From the NCBI GenBank assembly GCA_041391425.1, contig JAWKNZ010000003.1, positions 186,001 through 250,000 on the forward strand: a stretch of DNA of 64,000 bases, written 5' to 3'. Below the pieces are notes generated by a model. The model was not told where the DNA came from and did not search any database. It was given only the letters and a program-made list of their open reading frames with translations. This DNA is from JAWKNZ01 sp041391425 (lineage in GTDB: Bacteria > Bdellovibrionota_B > Oligoflexia > Oligoflexales > JAWKNZ01). Made by a program: the position numbers and the translations under genes. Of this stretch, positions 56,031 through 64,000 are shown piece after piece (position 1 is the stretch's first letter; each line of letters opens with the position of its first letter).

Positions 56031-56195
56031 GTAACTATTCAGCGTATTTTTTATCTGATCGATTCAAAGCCTTGACCGCCCGTCATCCTGAGTGAAACGA
56101 AGGATCTCGAAATTGCGAAATAGATCCTTCGTTTCACTCAGGATGACGGTGTATCAAGCGGCATATTGAAGGGAAAAGATACGCTGAATAGTTAC
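56031..56195. repeat. Inverted-repeat element nested in the composite MITE
   Basis: GTAACTATTCAGCGTA (56031-56046) plus a following T-rich arm pairs with the complement of AAAAGATACGCTGAATAGTTAC ending at 56195, giving about 22-bp arms with one mismatch. It surrounds the palindrome at 56080-56149. Confidence 0.85.
56080..56149. repeat. Perfect 28-bp inverted repeat of the GTCATCCTGAG family
   Basis: CCGTCATCCTGAGTGAAACG continuing to 56107 pairs perfectly with 56122-56149, with a 14-bp loop. It would form a very stable hairpin in RNA from either strand. The arm shares CGTCAT.CTGAG and GAAG.ATCTC with the tandem array at 1522-1845. Confidence 0.95.
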
Positions 56196-56301
56196 CATTT
56201 TTTTAAGGCAAACCTTGTCTGATAGGCTTTGCTCCCCTTAATAGCTTTCTTTACTATTCGTCGTTTTGCTTTTTGGAATTGTTTGATTAGTTTGTGGGCG
56301 G

Positions 56302-56583
56302 TTAAAATTTCTTCACAGGTGCGTTGAAAAAGCTTCCTACTAAACGCAATAGGAACATCGCAATAGCCATTCCTGTACCAATAAAAAAGACCAATAACCC
56401 CCAAAATAGCAATATAGGCAATCCGATAATGCCAATAGCCCTTTCTATTATCGTAGTTTTAGTGGCATCCGATTTTTTCCACTTATTAAAGTAGGTATCG
56501 AGTTTGATTTTTGCATTTTGTTGTCTTGTCTCTAAAAGTAGCTCGCTAAAATGTTTCATCTCTTTATCATCTTGTGTAGACAT
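56302..56583 (-). CDS. Small hypothetical membrane protein
   Basis: A 93-residue protein with a charged N-terminal half and one or two transmembrane segments (IIGLPILLFWGLLVFFIGTG and an AIAMFLLRLV stretch), ending in FFNAPVKKF. No family recognised. Its promoter region includes the inverted repeat at 56611-56685. Confidence 0.55.
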   Translation of the reverse strand: MSTQDDKEMKHFSELLLETRQQNAKIKLDTYFNKWKKSDATKTTIIERAIGIIGLPILLFWGLLVFFIGTGMAIAMFLLRLVGSFFNAPVKKF

Positions 56584-56610
56584 TTATCGATCTCCAGATT
56601 CTTCTACTAT

Positions 56611-56685
56611 TAACGGGAGCAAAACCTATGATAGCTGCGTTGCTTTCGTCTCTGCGCCTTGCTCTCATAGGTTTTGCTCCTGTTA
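56611..56685. repeat. 75-bp inverted repeat, short member of the GAGCAAAACCTAT family
   Basis: TAACGGGAGCAAAACCTATG (56611-56630) and the following A pair with TCATAGGTTTTGCTCCTGTTA (56665-56685), 21-bp arms with one mismatch. The core CTATGATAGCTGCGTTGC is shared with 9909 onward. It sits between the divergent starts of the 93-residue membrane gene and the barrel gene at 56820. Confidence 0.9.
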
Positions 56686-56819
56686 ATGGCTTAAAAGCTA
56701 TGCTGGTAGGGGACGATACCACATTGGGTAGTTTTTACCTAGTGGGGATTTTAGCTTTTTTTGTAGATACCCGACACTCAGTTTGTAAGTTTTTGTCATT
56801 AATTATTTGAGGGTATCAG

Positions 56820-57557
56820 ATGATGAAGTTTAAAAGCCTACTTTTTATGACCGGATTGGTCTGTTTTTGTGTAGTAAATGTGATGCGTATGCCTACGGCA
56901 AGAGCAGCAGATGTTCCGAGGTACGTAGCCTTCGAGTTTAACCCTCTTGCGCCGATTGCGGCAGCTCGTGCTAATGCCACTGGTAATAGTGTGAGTATGT
57001 GGGATTTTGGTGTTGACTTTAATGTTGCAGGTAAATTTTGTACCGGACCAGAGATTTGGCTAGGGAATTTTTCGATTAGCTCTGAGGCTCAGAATGAGGC
57101 TGAGCGTATTCGTAGGGAAGATTTTCAATATACTGAGCGTCAGAAATTAGATGCTACCAAGATTAATTGGAACGTTTCTTTTTTTGAAAGTGGTTATGCG
57201 ATGCGAGGCTGGTTTGTTAGAGCTGGCTATTCTTATACAAAGGTTAATAGTAAGGCAAATCGCTTCTATGAATCTCAATATGGGTTAGATAATGCTGAAA
57301 ACGTACAGTCCATTGTTACAGATTATCGGCATGGAATTTATGGATCGTTTGGGCAACGTTGGCATTTTTGGGATCATAAAGCATCTCTTACGATTGGAAT
57401 TAGTTACACCCATAACTTTAAGAGAGATATTAATACGGAAAGTATCGACGAGGATGCTGAGAAGGATTATTTAACATTGATAGAGCAAATTCCAGATACC
57501 CGTTTATCGGCGAAACCGATGCCTACTGCTGATTTGCGATTAGGCTTTTTGTTTTAG
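56820..57557 (+). CDS. Outer-membrane beta-barrel protein
   Basis: A 245-residue protein with a Sec signal (cleavage after ARAAD-type ARAA) and a mature part of amphipathic strands rich in Phe, Tyr and Gly, ending in ADLRLGFLF, a classical C-terminal barrel signal recognised by BamA. Its strands (WNVSFFESGYAMRGWFVRAG, HGIYGSFGQRW, ASLTIGISYTH) fit an eight- to ten-strand barrel. Function unknown. Confidence 0.75.
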   Translation: MMKFKSLLFMTGLVCFCVVNVMRMPTARAADVPRYVAFEFNPLAPIAAARANATGNSVSMWDFGVDFNVAGKFCTGPEIWLGNFSISSEAQNEAERIRREDFQYTERQKLDATKINWNVSFFESGYAMRGWFVRAGYSYTKVNSKANRFYESQYGLDNAENVQSIVTDYRHGIYGSFGQRWHFWDHKASLTIGISYTHNFKRDINTESIDEDAEKDYLTLIEQIPDTRLSAKPMPTADLRLGFLF

Positions 57558-57575
57558 GTAGTATATTTCTTTTTT

Positions 57576-57621
57576 CTATGTTTGGGTGAAGAACATAGTT
57601 AAGCTACACACCCAAGCATAG
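57576..57621. repeat. Short inverted repeat between barrel gene and uppP
   Basis: CTATGTTTGGGTG (57576-57588) pairs with CACCCAAGCATAG (57609-57621) with one mismatch. There is a T run before, not after, the hairpin, so it is not a standard terminator for the barrel gene. It lies about 60 nt before the uppP start. Confidence 0.6.
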
Positions 57622-57683
57622 TTACTCCATTATCCTGATAGTTTCTGATTACAAACGTCAGACTAGCATGCTATACTCCACTC

Positions 57684-58490
57684 ATGGATTCTACTAGCCC
57701 AATCTATGCGTTGATATTAGGTATTATACAAGGCCTAACTGAGTTTTTGCCTGTTTCTAGCTCTGGGCATCTTGTCGTAGTATCTTGGTTTATGAATGGC
57801 AAATCGCTCCCTCTTAGTTTAAATATTGTTCTTCATATTGGAACTTTGTCCGCGGTTCTTCTTTATTTCTGGAAGTCTTGGCTTGGTTTAGGGTTAGGAA
57901 TAAAGAATAGAATTCTAAAAGGAACAAAGTCGTTTGAGTCAGAGGTTTTACTACCTTCCTTGATCTTAGGTTCTGTTCCAGCCGGAGTTGTTGGACTTTT
58001 ATGGAAGGATTCTATACAAAGCCTTTTCCACAATCCCCTTAGTGTTGCTGTTCCATTGGTTATTGTCGGAATTTTATTGTGGCAAGTGGATATTAGAGCT
58101 CGTTTAGTAAAACGTTTAGATGATCTTACTGTACGTGATGGTTTGTTGATTGGAGTCGCGCAGGCCTTTTCTCTAATACCTGGTGTCTCGCGTAGTGGCA
58201 TTACTACTATGGCAGGCAGGCAGCTTGGTTTTGATCGAGAAGCAGCTGCGAGGTTTTCTTTTCTTTTAGGTACCCCGGCCATGGGGGGAGCAGCTGTCTT
58301 ATATGGGAAAGAATTACTTGCGCATGCAACTGATCCAGTCTTTTTAATTGGTGCTGTGGTATCTTGTTTGGTGGGCTGCATTGCGATTAAGTTTTTCTTA
58401 AGCTTTATTAAGCGTTTTGGTTTTGGGGTTTTTGCCATTTATCGCTGTGTATTGGCAGCGGTTATATTATATCTCCTTTATCAAGCTTAG
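57684..58490 (+). CDS. uppP: Undecaprenyl-diphosphatase
   Basis: A 268-residue inner-membrane enzyme with about eight transmembrane segments and the two family motifs: LTEFLPVSSSGHLV (with the QGLTE before it) and SLIPGVSRSGITT. It regenerates undecaprenyl phosphate for peptidoglycan and other surface polymers. Length matches BacA/UppP. It follows the barrel gene by about 125 bp with an inverted repeat between. Confidence 0.95.
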   Translation: MDSTSPIYALILGIIQGLTEFLPVSSSGHLVVVSWFMNGKSLPLSLNIVLHIGTLSAVLLYFWKSWLGLGLGIKNRILKGTKSFESEVLLPSLILGSVPAGVVGLLWKDSIQSLFHNPLSVAVPLVIVGILLWQVDIRARLVKRLDDLTVRDGLLIGVAQAFSLIPGVSRSGITTMAGRQLGFDREAAARFSFLLGTPAMGGAAVLYGKELLAHATDPVFLIGAVVSCLVGCIAIKFFLSFIKRFGFGVFAIYRCVLAAVILYLLYQA

Positions 58491-58788
58491 AGTTTGTTGC
58501 GCGGTGTGTTCACAATAACTCCTTTGTATGGCTAAAAAAACCTAATTATTCTAGTATAATATGATTTAAGCTCGCCAGGCTAGGCTCTTGTGATGATCTT
58601 TTATTCGTATTTTTTCAAATATTTAAAAAAAATAATGATATAGTCATATTATGCATATTAACATACGTCAAATTAGCATTTTATAAAATTATTAATAGAA
58701 ATGTTATTATTTATTATGAATTTGCAGAAAAAATTGATATAAGACCCGCCATTGATTTGGATTTTTCAATTGAATAGGACCAGATGAT

Positions 58789-60798
58789 ATGCGCTTACTC
58801 GTAAGAAATATAATTGCTTTTTTTATGTTAACAGTGTTTGTCTGCCTTTCTGGGTGTAGCCTCTATGCTCCAGCCCCTCACCATAATGGTAATAATGAGG
58901 GAGAAGCGTTATCCTCTTTGTCTTTTCTATTTAGTCCTGAGCAGGCTAAAAATTCTTCGATCCCAAATGTATATGAATTGCAACTCTCTTATTTAGAGGA
59001 TGAGCATGGGACGATTTTCCGGCGCGGCGAGTTGCCTAAAGGCGGTGGTCTACTAGAAGTATTGAATTTGCCAGCAGGTGATCAGGTCGAGGTCAAGGCT
59101 AAGTTGTTTTTGAACTCATTTACTCCTAATGCTGTTACCCATTCTTGTAAGTCATCTGAGCCTGTAAATCTTCAAGTGGATGAAACTGTTAGTGTGCAGC
59201 TTGAATGTTTTGCTATTATTTCTGTTGGAAAAGAGAAGCCGGTAAAAATTCTTTATAAAGTTGCGAAACTAACAGGAAAGCTTGATTATGTAGACGTAAA
59301 TTCTCTAATAATGGAAAGAAGTTGGAATGAACCAACGCTTTTTGTAGGCTGGCATTCTCGTGGTATCCGTGTCAGTGTTAAGTCATGGGGAAATCGATTA
59401 AAGGTATATATTGGAGGGAGGTTTCAATTTATATCGGATGTTTTTGGTGATTTTAGAGAAGTGATTAGTTCAAAAGATTCTTTGACTCTCTATAGAGATG
59501 GTGGCTCTCTGGTGGATGTTGCGCCAGAAAAGGTTCAGATGCAAATATTAGAACCTACTTTTTATGAAGATGCTGAGAATAAACTTAAGGTCGCCTTGCC
59601 GATACAAATTACAGGTTCAGAGGAATTTGAAGTGTCTGGAACTTTATTTGAGAAGCCTTGGCAGAGCGAATTTACTTTAGCGAGTTATAATGTCGAAAAT
59701 CTTTTTGATCAACTAGATGTAGAAAGGAATGCACATTATGGCGATTTCCGTATAGAAGCAAATGAGCGTGGACAGCATAGCAATTGGGGTGAGCCAGTTA
59801 TTTATGAGGGCAGTAGCATAGATTTTACTACCGCTAAAATAGAGTCAATTGTGAAAGTTTTGACTGCTATTGAGCCTACAGGCCCTTCTTATATTAATTT
59901 GCAAGAAATTGAATCAAAACAGGCATTGAAACAGCTGTTTGAACGAGTACGACCACTTGGTTATGTTGCTTATGCTTTTACCGATTGGGCCGAAGGTAAG
60001 GAAACAGCTGTTGGTTTAGGTGTGCTGGCAAAATTTCCAATTAGAGATGTTCGTTTGCTCTATCCACAAAAGCCTTCAGGACACGAAGATGAGTATAAAG
60101 GTAATCTGCGGCCTATTATGCGCATTGAAGTAGAGCCAGTGCCAGGCCATAAAATGACTGTTTATAATAATCATTGGGCTTCTAAAGGTAATCCCGAATC
60201 ATTTCGTAAAGAGTTTGCTAAGGTTTTAGCAGCTGATATCGAGGATCTTTTGAAAAAAGACCCTAAAGCTGACTATGTCGTTACTGGAGATTTAAACTGT
60301 AATTATAATGAAAAGGTCACTTTAGAGGATCAGCATAATGACACAGATGGTGAGACCGGGATTAATCACGTACTTAATACTCAAGGTGAAGAGCTTGATA
60401 TTGCGAAAGGGCTATTAAACGCGAAATATAATTTGCATTATGAATTGCCTTTTGAGCAAAGGAAGACAGCTTGGTATTCTGCATTCGGTTGGAGTAGTTT
60501 TGACCAAATGGTTGTGGGAAAGACTGCGTATGATCAGAGAAATTTTACGTATGTTGATAATAGTTTCTCTGTCGCTAGTGCGAAGTCTAAATCATTTGGC
60601 TTTATTTTTGACCAAGATGCACATCCTATTCGTTGGATACAAAAACGCTTATCAAAGCAATATACTGAGCATAAGTTGGGCGGCTATTCTGATCATGTTC
60701 CTATCTCAGCACGTTTTTATATATCAGATGAGCAGTCAGATGAGCCTATTTGGTTGGTTAATCCGGGGCATTCAGATTTAAGAGATCAATCTAAATAA
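58789..60798 (+). CDS. Endonuclease/exonuclease/phosphatase-fold lipoprotein
   Basis: A 669-residue protein; AGGA lies about 10 nt before ATG 58789. The signal ends in the lipobox LSGC. Residues 1-290 are beta-rich without a recognised domain. From about residue 295 comes an EEP domain: LASYNVENLFDQ, INLQEIES with catalytic Glu, NNHWASKG, VTGDLNCNYNE and YSDHVPISA with the final DH pair. It resembles secreted nucleases/phosphatases. It is anchored on the outer face or in the periplasm, so it may scavenge DNA or phosphate. Substrate unknown. Confidence 0.85.
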   Translation: MRLLVRNIIAFFMLTVFVCLSGCSLYAPAPHHNGNNEGEALSSLSFLFSPEQAKNSSIPNVYELQLSYLEDEHGTIFRRGELPKGGGLLEVLNLPAGDQVEVKAKLFLNSFTPNAVTHSCKSSEPVNLQVDETVSVQLECFAIISVGKEKPVKILYKVAKLTGKLDYVDVNSLIMERSWNEPTLFVGWHSRGIRVSVKSWGNRLKVYIGGRFQFISDVFGDFREVISSKDSLTLYRDGGSLVDVAPEKVQMQILEPTFYEDAENKLKVALPIQITGSEEFEVSGTLFEKPWQSEFTLASYNVENLFDQLDVERNAHYGDFRIEANERGQHSNWGEPVIYEGSSIDFTTAKIESIVKVLTAIEPTGPSYINLQEIESKQALKQLFERVRPLGYVAYAFTDWAEGKETAVGLGVLAKFPIRDVRLLYPQKPSGHEDEYKGNLRPIMRIEVEPVPGHKMTVYNNHWASKGNPESFRKEFAKVLAADIEDLLKKDPKADYVVTGDLNCNYNEKVTLEDQHNDTDGETGINHVLNTQGEELDIAKGLLNAKYNLHYELPFEQRKTAWYSAFGWSSFDQMVVGKTAYDQRNFTYVDNSFSVASAKSKSFGFIFDQDAHPIRWIQKRLSKQYTEHKLGGYSDHVPISARFYISDEQSDEPIWLVNPGHSDLRDQSK

Positions 60799-60811
60799 TA
60801 TTAAGTAGGCT

Positions 60812-60978
60812 ATCCCGGATCCGAATTTCTAGCCGGTTGCGGCGTTGCTTCGTCGCCAGGAAATCCTCATGTACTAACGTGTACACTGCGGTTTCCCACC
60901 TCCTCGCGCCTAGCACCCGGCCGAACTTCGAATCCGTTGAGAATACTACAGTTTTTCAAAAAATTTCAGATCCCGGTT
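60812..60978. repeat. 167-bp MITE-like repeat, copy 2
   Basis: Same length and boundaries as copy 1 at 37416-37582, with roughly eight to ten substitutions (for example CAACATG versus TAACGTG in the middle). It lies 14 nt after the EEP lipoprotein stop and just before the convergent ctpA stop, again between convergent genes. Confidence 0.9.
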
Positions 60979-61002
60979 GAATACCGAGCTTTAGGATGAG
61001 CC

Positions 61003-62376
61003 TTATTGTTTTTCCTTACCTACAGGAAGCTTTTTGTTCGGAATAAATATAGACCACCCTTTTACATATGTATAAGCAGTAACTAGTTGGTAATCATTTT
61101 TCATCGGTTTAGGCCACTTTTTAATTGAATCTAAAATACCACTGGTCTTAGAAATATCACTAAGATCACCACTTTCAATATGACCAGTAAGATCGGATTC
61201 TTTGCGTGGGTGTGCCTTATCTGTTATTTCAGCTTTGCGGCTTGGGACTACGATATCTGGGGAGATGCCTTTGGCTTGAATGGAGCGGTCTTTTGGTGTG
61301 TAGTAGCGGGCTACAGTTAATTTTAGTCCAGAACCATCTGGAAGCCTTACCAGAGTCTGTACTGAGCCCTTTCCAAACGTCTGTGTGCCTAAAATTAAAG
61401 AGCGTTGATGATCCTGTAAGGCACCGGCAACTATTTCTGATGCGCTTGCAGAGCCGCCGTTTACTAAAACAACCATAGGAAAATGAGAAAATGTCCCTCT
61501 CTTTTTTGCGAATTCTCTTTCTATGCGGGAGCGGTCGCGTCCGACGGTTGAGACTATTAATCCACTTTCCACAAACTTATCCACAACTCCAACTGCTTGG
61601 TCGAGCAAGCCTCCTGGGTTGTCTCGTAGATCGAGGATAAGCCCTTTCGCTTTTTTCATATGTTTTTGTAACAAATTTGTTAGCTCTGACGTGGTGTCTT
61701 CTTGGAAGCTTGTAATTCTTATATAATATATACTCTCAGAGAGCATCTGTCCTCGAACTGATTTAACCTTAATAATTTCTCTCGTTAAGGAAAAATTTAG
61801 TAGCTCTTTAACACCTTCTCTTTTTATTGTCATTTTTAAGACGGATCCTGGCGTGCCGCGCATGCTGTCTACAGCCTCTGAGTTTTTTAATTTTGTTAGA
61901 GGAACACCGTCAATTGCGACGATTTCATCTCCGGACTTAATTCCAGCTTTTTGAGCCGGAGTATCTTCTATTGGAGAGATGACAATTAGTTTGTTTTTTT
62001 CTTGAGACACGATGATGCCGACCCCGCCGAATTTACCCTTTGTGTCAATGGCTAGTTGTTCAAATGCTTTTTCAGGCATTATCATTGTATGGGGGTCTAG
62101 ATTTTTGACGATACCTTGTAGGGCATTTTGCATCATTTCATTTTGTTTCACTTTATCTGCATCTACATACATCGATTGCATATAATAAACAGCTTTAGCA
62201 AATGTATTGAGCGCTTGATATTTGCTTTCTATATCATCACTAGGATTTATTGCCTCTTCTTTATCTTCTGCAGCAAAGATATTGGAGGATGTGAAGGGGG
62301 CTGTATGTGCGAAGAGAGTCAGCAAATAAGTAAGTGCTAAGAGATAGAGCTTATGGGGTATGGATAGTTTCAACAT
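61003..62376 (-). CDS. ctpA: C-terminal processing peptidase (S41)
   Basis: A 457-residue periplasmic serine protease with a signal peptide (cleavage near IFAAE). A PDZ domain (about residues 115-200) begins with FGGVGIIVSQEKNKLIV and includes PAQKAGIKSGDEIVAIDG. The catalytic core has DLRDNPGGLLDQA, NGGSASASEIVAG with nucleophile Ser, and TFGKGSVQT with Lys. It trims the C-termini of exported proteins. About 75 bp upstream lies a TPR lipoprotein on the same strand. In many bacteria Ctp is activated by a TPR lipoprotein (NlpI/LbcA), so that neighbour could be its partner. Confidence 0.93.
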   Translation of the reverse strand: MLKLSIPHKLYLLALTYLLTLFAHTAPFTSSNIFAAEDKEEAINPSDDIESKYQALNTFAKAVYYMQSMYVDADKVKQNEMMQNALQGIVKNLDPHTMIMPEKAFEQLAIDTKGKFGGVGIIVSQEKNKLIVISPIEDTPAQKAGIKSGDEIVAIDGVPLTKLKNSEAVDSMRGTPGSVLKMTIKREGVKELLNFSLTREIIKVKSVRGQMLSESIYYIRITSFQEDTTSELTNLLQKHMKKAKGLILDLRDNPGGLLDQAVGVVDKFVESGLIVSTVGRDRSRIEREFAKKRGTFSHFPMVVLVNGGSASASEIVAGALQDHQRSLILGTQTFGKGSVQTLVRLPDGSGLKLTVARYYTPKDRSIQAKGISPDIVVPSRKAEITDKAHPRKESDLTGHIESGDLSDISKTSGILDSIKKWPKPMKNDYQLVTAYTYVKGWSIFIPNKKLPVGKEKQ

Positions 62377-62452
62377 AATTAGACTGGCTCCAAGAATAAA
62401 AGTTTATTCACTAACTTACTCTTATCCTTGGGCAGAAGCAAAGGCCAATTTA

Positions 62453-63313
62453 TTAGCGGGAGCTGACTGGTTTTTTTTGTCCGCTATTTTGTTTTGATAT
62501 CTTGACTTGAGTGGAAGATTGAGGTTGTTTTTTTAATAATTTAAGGTAATTTGTAGCAGATTCTTGGTCTGCAATTGCATTGTCCTGATTATGGACAAAT
62601 TTCTCCAGAATTTTTATGGCCTTTTTTGTTTCGCGCAAGTCTATATATTTGGTTGCTAGTAGATTTGTAGGCTCATAGCATGTAGAGCAGGCTCTAGCGG
62701 CTTTTTCCAGGTATTGGATGGCTTTTGTGTTATCTTTTTTAGAGTCATATATTTTAGCTAATTCGATAAGAGACATATAATATGTTGGATTGATATCGAT
62801 GGCGTTTTGGAAGTATTTCTCTGCTGCTTTTAACTTACTTTCTTTTAAATAGCTTAGAGCAATATTGTGAATTAACCGTTCTTTGTAGCGGTAGCTTTTT
62901 TCTTCTTTGATGAGCTTAAATAATAGCATTCTTGCTTTACCTGCCTCTTGATTAGCTATAAGTGCGCTGCTTAAATTTAGGCCTGATGCTGCTGTTGGTT
63001 GTTGTTCATATGCTCTTTTTAAATAGTGAATTGCCTGCCCAGGGTTTTCTAGTGTTAGATGGGTCATGCCGTGGATTGTTAATATGCTGTAATTATTTGG
63101 AAAATTGCTTTGTAAGTATTTAAGTGTTTGTAGTGCTTTTTCGGGCTCTCCATTGTTAAGGCGGACGCTCACAACTTTCAATTGGGCTTTAATTAGCTCA
63201 TCTTTTTTGCGCGTTTCTTCAGTATTGATACTGATGCAGGAGATGAGAATAAGCGAAATTGCCAAGATGGTTGCATTTGGAAAACTAAATTGGGGTATTT
63301 TATGTATCTTCAT
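62453..63313 (-). CDS. TPR lipoprotein, possible CtpA partner
   Basis: A 286-residue protein starting at ATG 63313, where GAGG lies about 9 nt upstream; a TTG 15 nt further has no such site. The signal ends in the lipobox LILISC. Six or so TPR units follow (PEKALQTLKYLQSNFPNNYS, PGQAIHYLKRAYEQQP, KAAEKYFQNAIDINPTYYMS, TKAIQYLEKAARACS). This resembles PilF/PilW or NlpI/LbcA-type lipoproteins. Adjacent to and upstream of ctpA on the same strand. Confidence 0.8.
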   Translation of the reverse strand: MKIHKIPQFSFPNATILAISLILISCISINTEETRKKDELIKAQLKVVSVRLNNGEPEKALQTLKYLQSNFPNNYSILTIHGMTHLTLENPGQAIHYLKRAYEQQPTAASGLNLSSALIANQEAGKARMLLFKLIKEEKSYRYKERLIHNIALSYLKESKLKAAEKYFQNAIDINPTYYMSLIELAKIYDSKKDNTKAIQYLEKAARACSTCYEPTNLLATKYIDLRETKKAIKILEKFVHNQDNAIADQESATNYLKLLKKQPQSSTQVKISKQNSGQKKPVSSR

Positions 63314-63587
63314 TATATCTAGCCTCAAGGGTAAAGCATTGGAGTTGAAGAGTATAAAAAAAAGTATGATGGTTTAAAATTAGGCTGTTTGATGTTACCA
63401 TAATAATTATAGCATATTTGATCGCAAAATTGGACGTCTTGGATTGAATTTGTTAGGTAGAGTTGTACTGATCTATTTGGTTTAACGTCGCTTACTAAAA
63501 GGTTATGACGGCTGTAGTAAGTTCGCTAAACTATATAATTAGTGAATGCCTTTAAATTAGTTTGCAATCGGTGAAAGATAGCACTTT

Positions 63588-64000
63588 ATGGCAAATATTG
63601 ATCAAAAAATTGACGAGATTAGGGATTTTCAGGCAGCTCGGGTTGACTTTGCTAAAAAGTTAGGTGAGTTGTGTTTATCTGCCAATCAGGATGCGCGGAA
63701 ATTATCACAAATAACTAAGATCAGTGCCGAATTTGTCGATGCTTTGCTTGATGGTGAGTTTGATCGATTGCCTGGCAAGATTTTTGGTAGAGGTTTTGTG
63801 AAAAGCATTTGTGAGGTTTTAGGCGTAGATCCAAAGCCGTATATGCTACTTTATGTCCAATGTTGGCCTGATCAGCAAGATTCGACAATTAAGAGCATTA
63901 TTTCTGATACTAATACTGCGACCAAGTTTGCAAAGTCTATTTCTGGTCCTGAGAGAAAGTTTAAATTGAATAAAGGTTCGGCTTTGGCTTTGTTTGCAGC
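63588..64000 (+). CDS. RodZ-like helix-turn-helix protein, cut by window end
   Basis: A partial gene (137 codons) with a GCACTTT-spaced ATG 63588. After a short charged start comes the HTH_25 domain of RodZ-type proteins (FAKKLGELCLSANQDARKLS, KISAEFVDALLDGEFDRLPG, IFGRGFVKSICEVLGVDPK). RodZ links MreB to the membrane in rod-shaped cells; the transmembrane and periplasmic parts would lie beyond the window. It is divergent to the TPR lipoprotein/ctpA pair. Confidence 0.75.
   Translation, partial: MANIDQKIDEIRDFQAARVDFAKKLGELCLSANQDARKLSQITKISAEFVDALLDGEFDRLPGKIFGRGFVKSICEVLGVDPKPYMLLYVQCWPDQQDSTIKSIISDTNTATKFAKSISGPERKFKLNKGSALALFA

Larger units (their letters stand above)
55951..56240. repeat. 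Composite MITE with GAGYAAAACCTAT-type ends
   Basis: Left end TAAGGGAGTGAAACTATCAT (55951-55970) and right end CTGATAGGCTTTGCTCCCCT (56219-56238, running to TTA at 56240) are imperfect inverted repeats and match the ends of the elements at 9901 and 56611. The interior left part (ACTGCGTTACGTCTAAAAAA and onward) matches 9915 onward. Into its interior a second inverted repeat (56031-56195) has inserted, itself carrying a third (56080-56149). It lies in the convergent gap after the YtfJ-like gene. Confidence 0.75.

Noticed and set aside
56192..56404. 70-codon minus-strand gene
   Set aside because: Its C-terminal part is the right end of the composite repeat element and it overlaps the 93-residue membrane gene; it looks like chance coding through a repeat.
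57576..57621. Rho-independent terminator after the barrel gene
   Set aside because: The hairpin has a T run before it and none after it, so it does not fit a terminator on the plus strand; kept as an inverted repeat only.
1..64000. tRNA or rRNA genes
   Set aside because: I looked for TTCRA-type T-loops with flanking acceptor stems and for rRNA landmarks and found no convincing example.

Overview
The window is AT-rich (roughly 37-39 % GC by eye) DNA from a Gram-negative bacterium. It encodes many Sec-exported lipoproteins, outer-membrane beta-barrel proteins and tetratricopeptide (TPR) proteins. A two-HTH regulator with a DUF4423/TIGR02147-like C-terminus and a TPR-protein pair resembling myxobacterial/Bdellovibrio gliding genes suggest Bdellovibrionota (Oligoflexia/Silvanigrellales-like). 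That placement is inference; there is no rRNA or tRNA in the window to confirm it.

Layout. 1-11000: a broken msrB, a tandem-repeat array, MgtC, a YiiX-like papain-fold protein, a broken phytase-like lipoprotein, a broken purT and a run of lipoproteins including a zinc metalloprotease. 11028-12005: a double-HTH regulator. 12029-21047 (minus strand): a compact free-standing fatty-acid/polyketide-type cluster. In transcription order it has acyl-AMP ligase, hotdog dehydratase, a ketosynthase-like protein lacking the active-site Cys, ACP, FabF-type ketosynthase, FabG-type reductase, FabL-type enoyl reductase (YX6K), alpha/beta hydrolase and glutamine-dependent asparagine synthetase. This is the most interesting locus. 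21740-30037: a glycosyltransferase-like gene, a fused homocysteine methyltransferase/MTHFR and a three-gene TPR/periplasmic operon. 30729-36779: a second lipoprotein metalloprotease with a (GGTACT)7 tract, a divergent Maf-like protein, a 742-aa lipoprotein and an outer-membrane barrel. 36998-48820: truncated globin, broken nadB, pgsA, two metallo-beta-lactamase-fold genes (one broken), a broken PfkB kinase, lepB, folE, a TsaC/YciO-type gene and lipB. 48826-58490: a lipoprotein, a heavily broken DHH phosphoesterase, an XPB-like helicase with a Bax1/DUF790 nuclease, a YtfJ-like protein, a barrel protein and uppP. 58789-64000: a secreted endonuclease/exonuclease/phosphatase-fold lipoprotein, CtpA, a TPR lipoprotein and the start of a RodZ-like gene running off the window.

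Two themes run through the window. First, gene decay: seven recognisable genes (msrB, phytase-like, purT, nadB, an MBL hydrolase, a PfkB kinase, a DHH phosphoesterase) carry stops or 1-nt indels, while far longer neighbours are intact. This suggests recent, ongoing genome reduction. Several indels lie in homopolymers, so assembly error must be excluded. Second, small non-coding repeats: a 26/60-bp tandem array, two 167-bp copies of a MITE-like element in convergent intergenic gaps, a 113-bp inverted-repeat element whose arm contains the lepB stop codon, and a family with GAGYAAAACCTAT-type ends, one copy of which carries two further nested inverted repeats.
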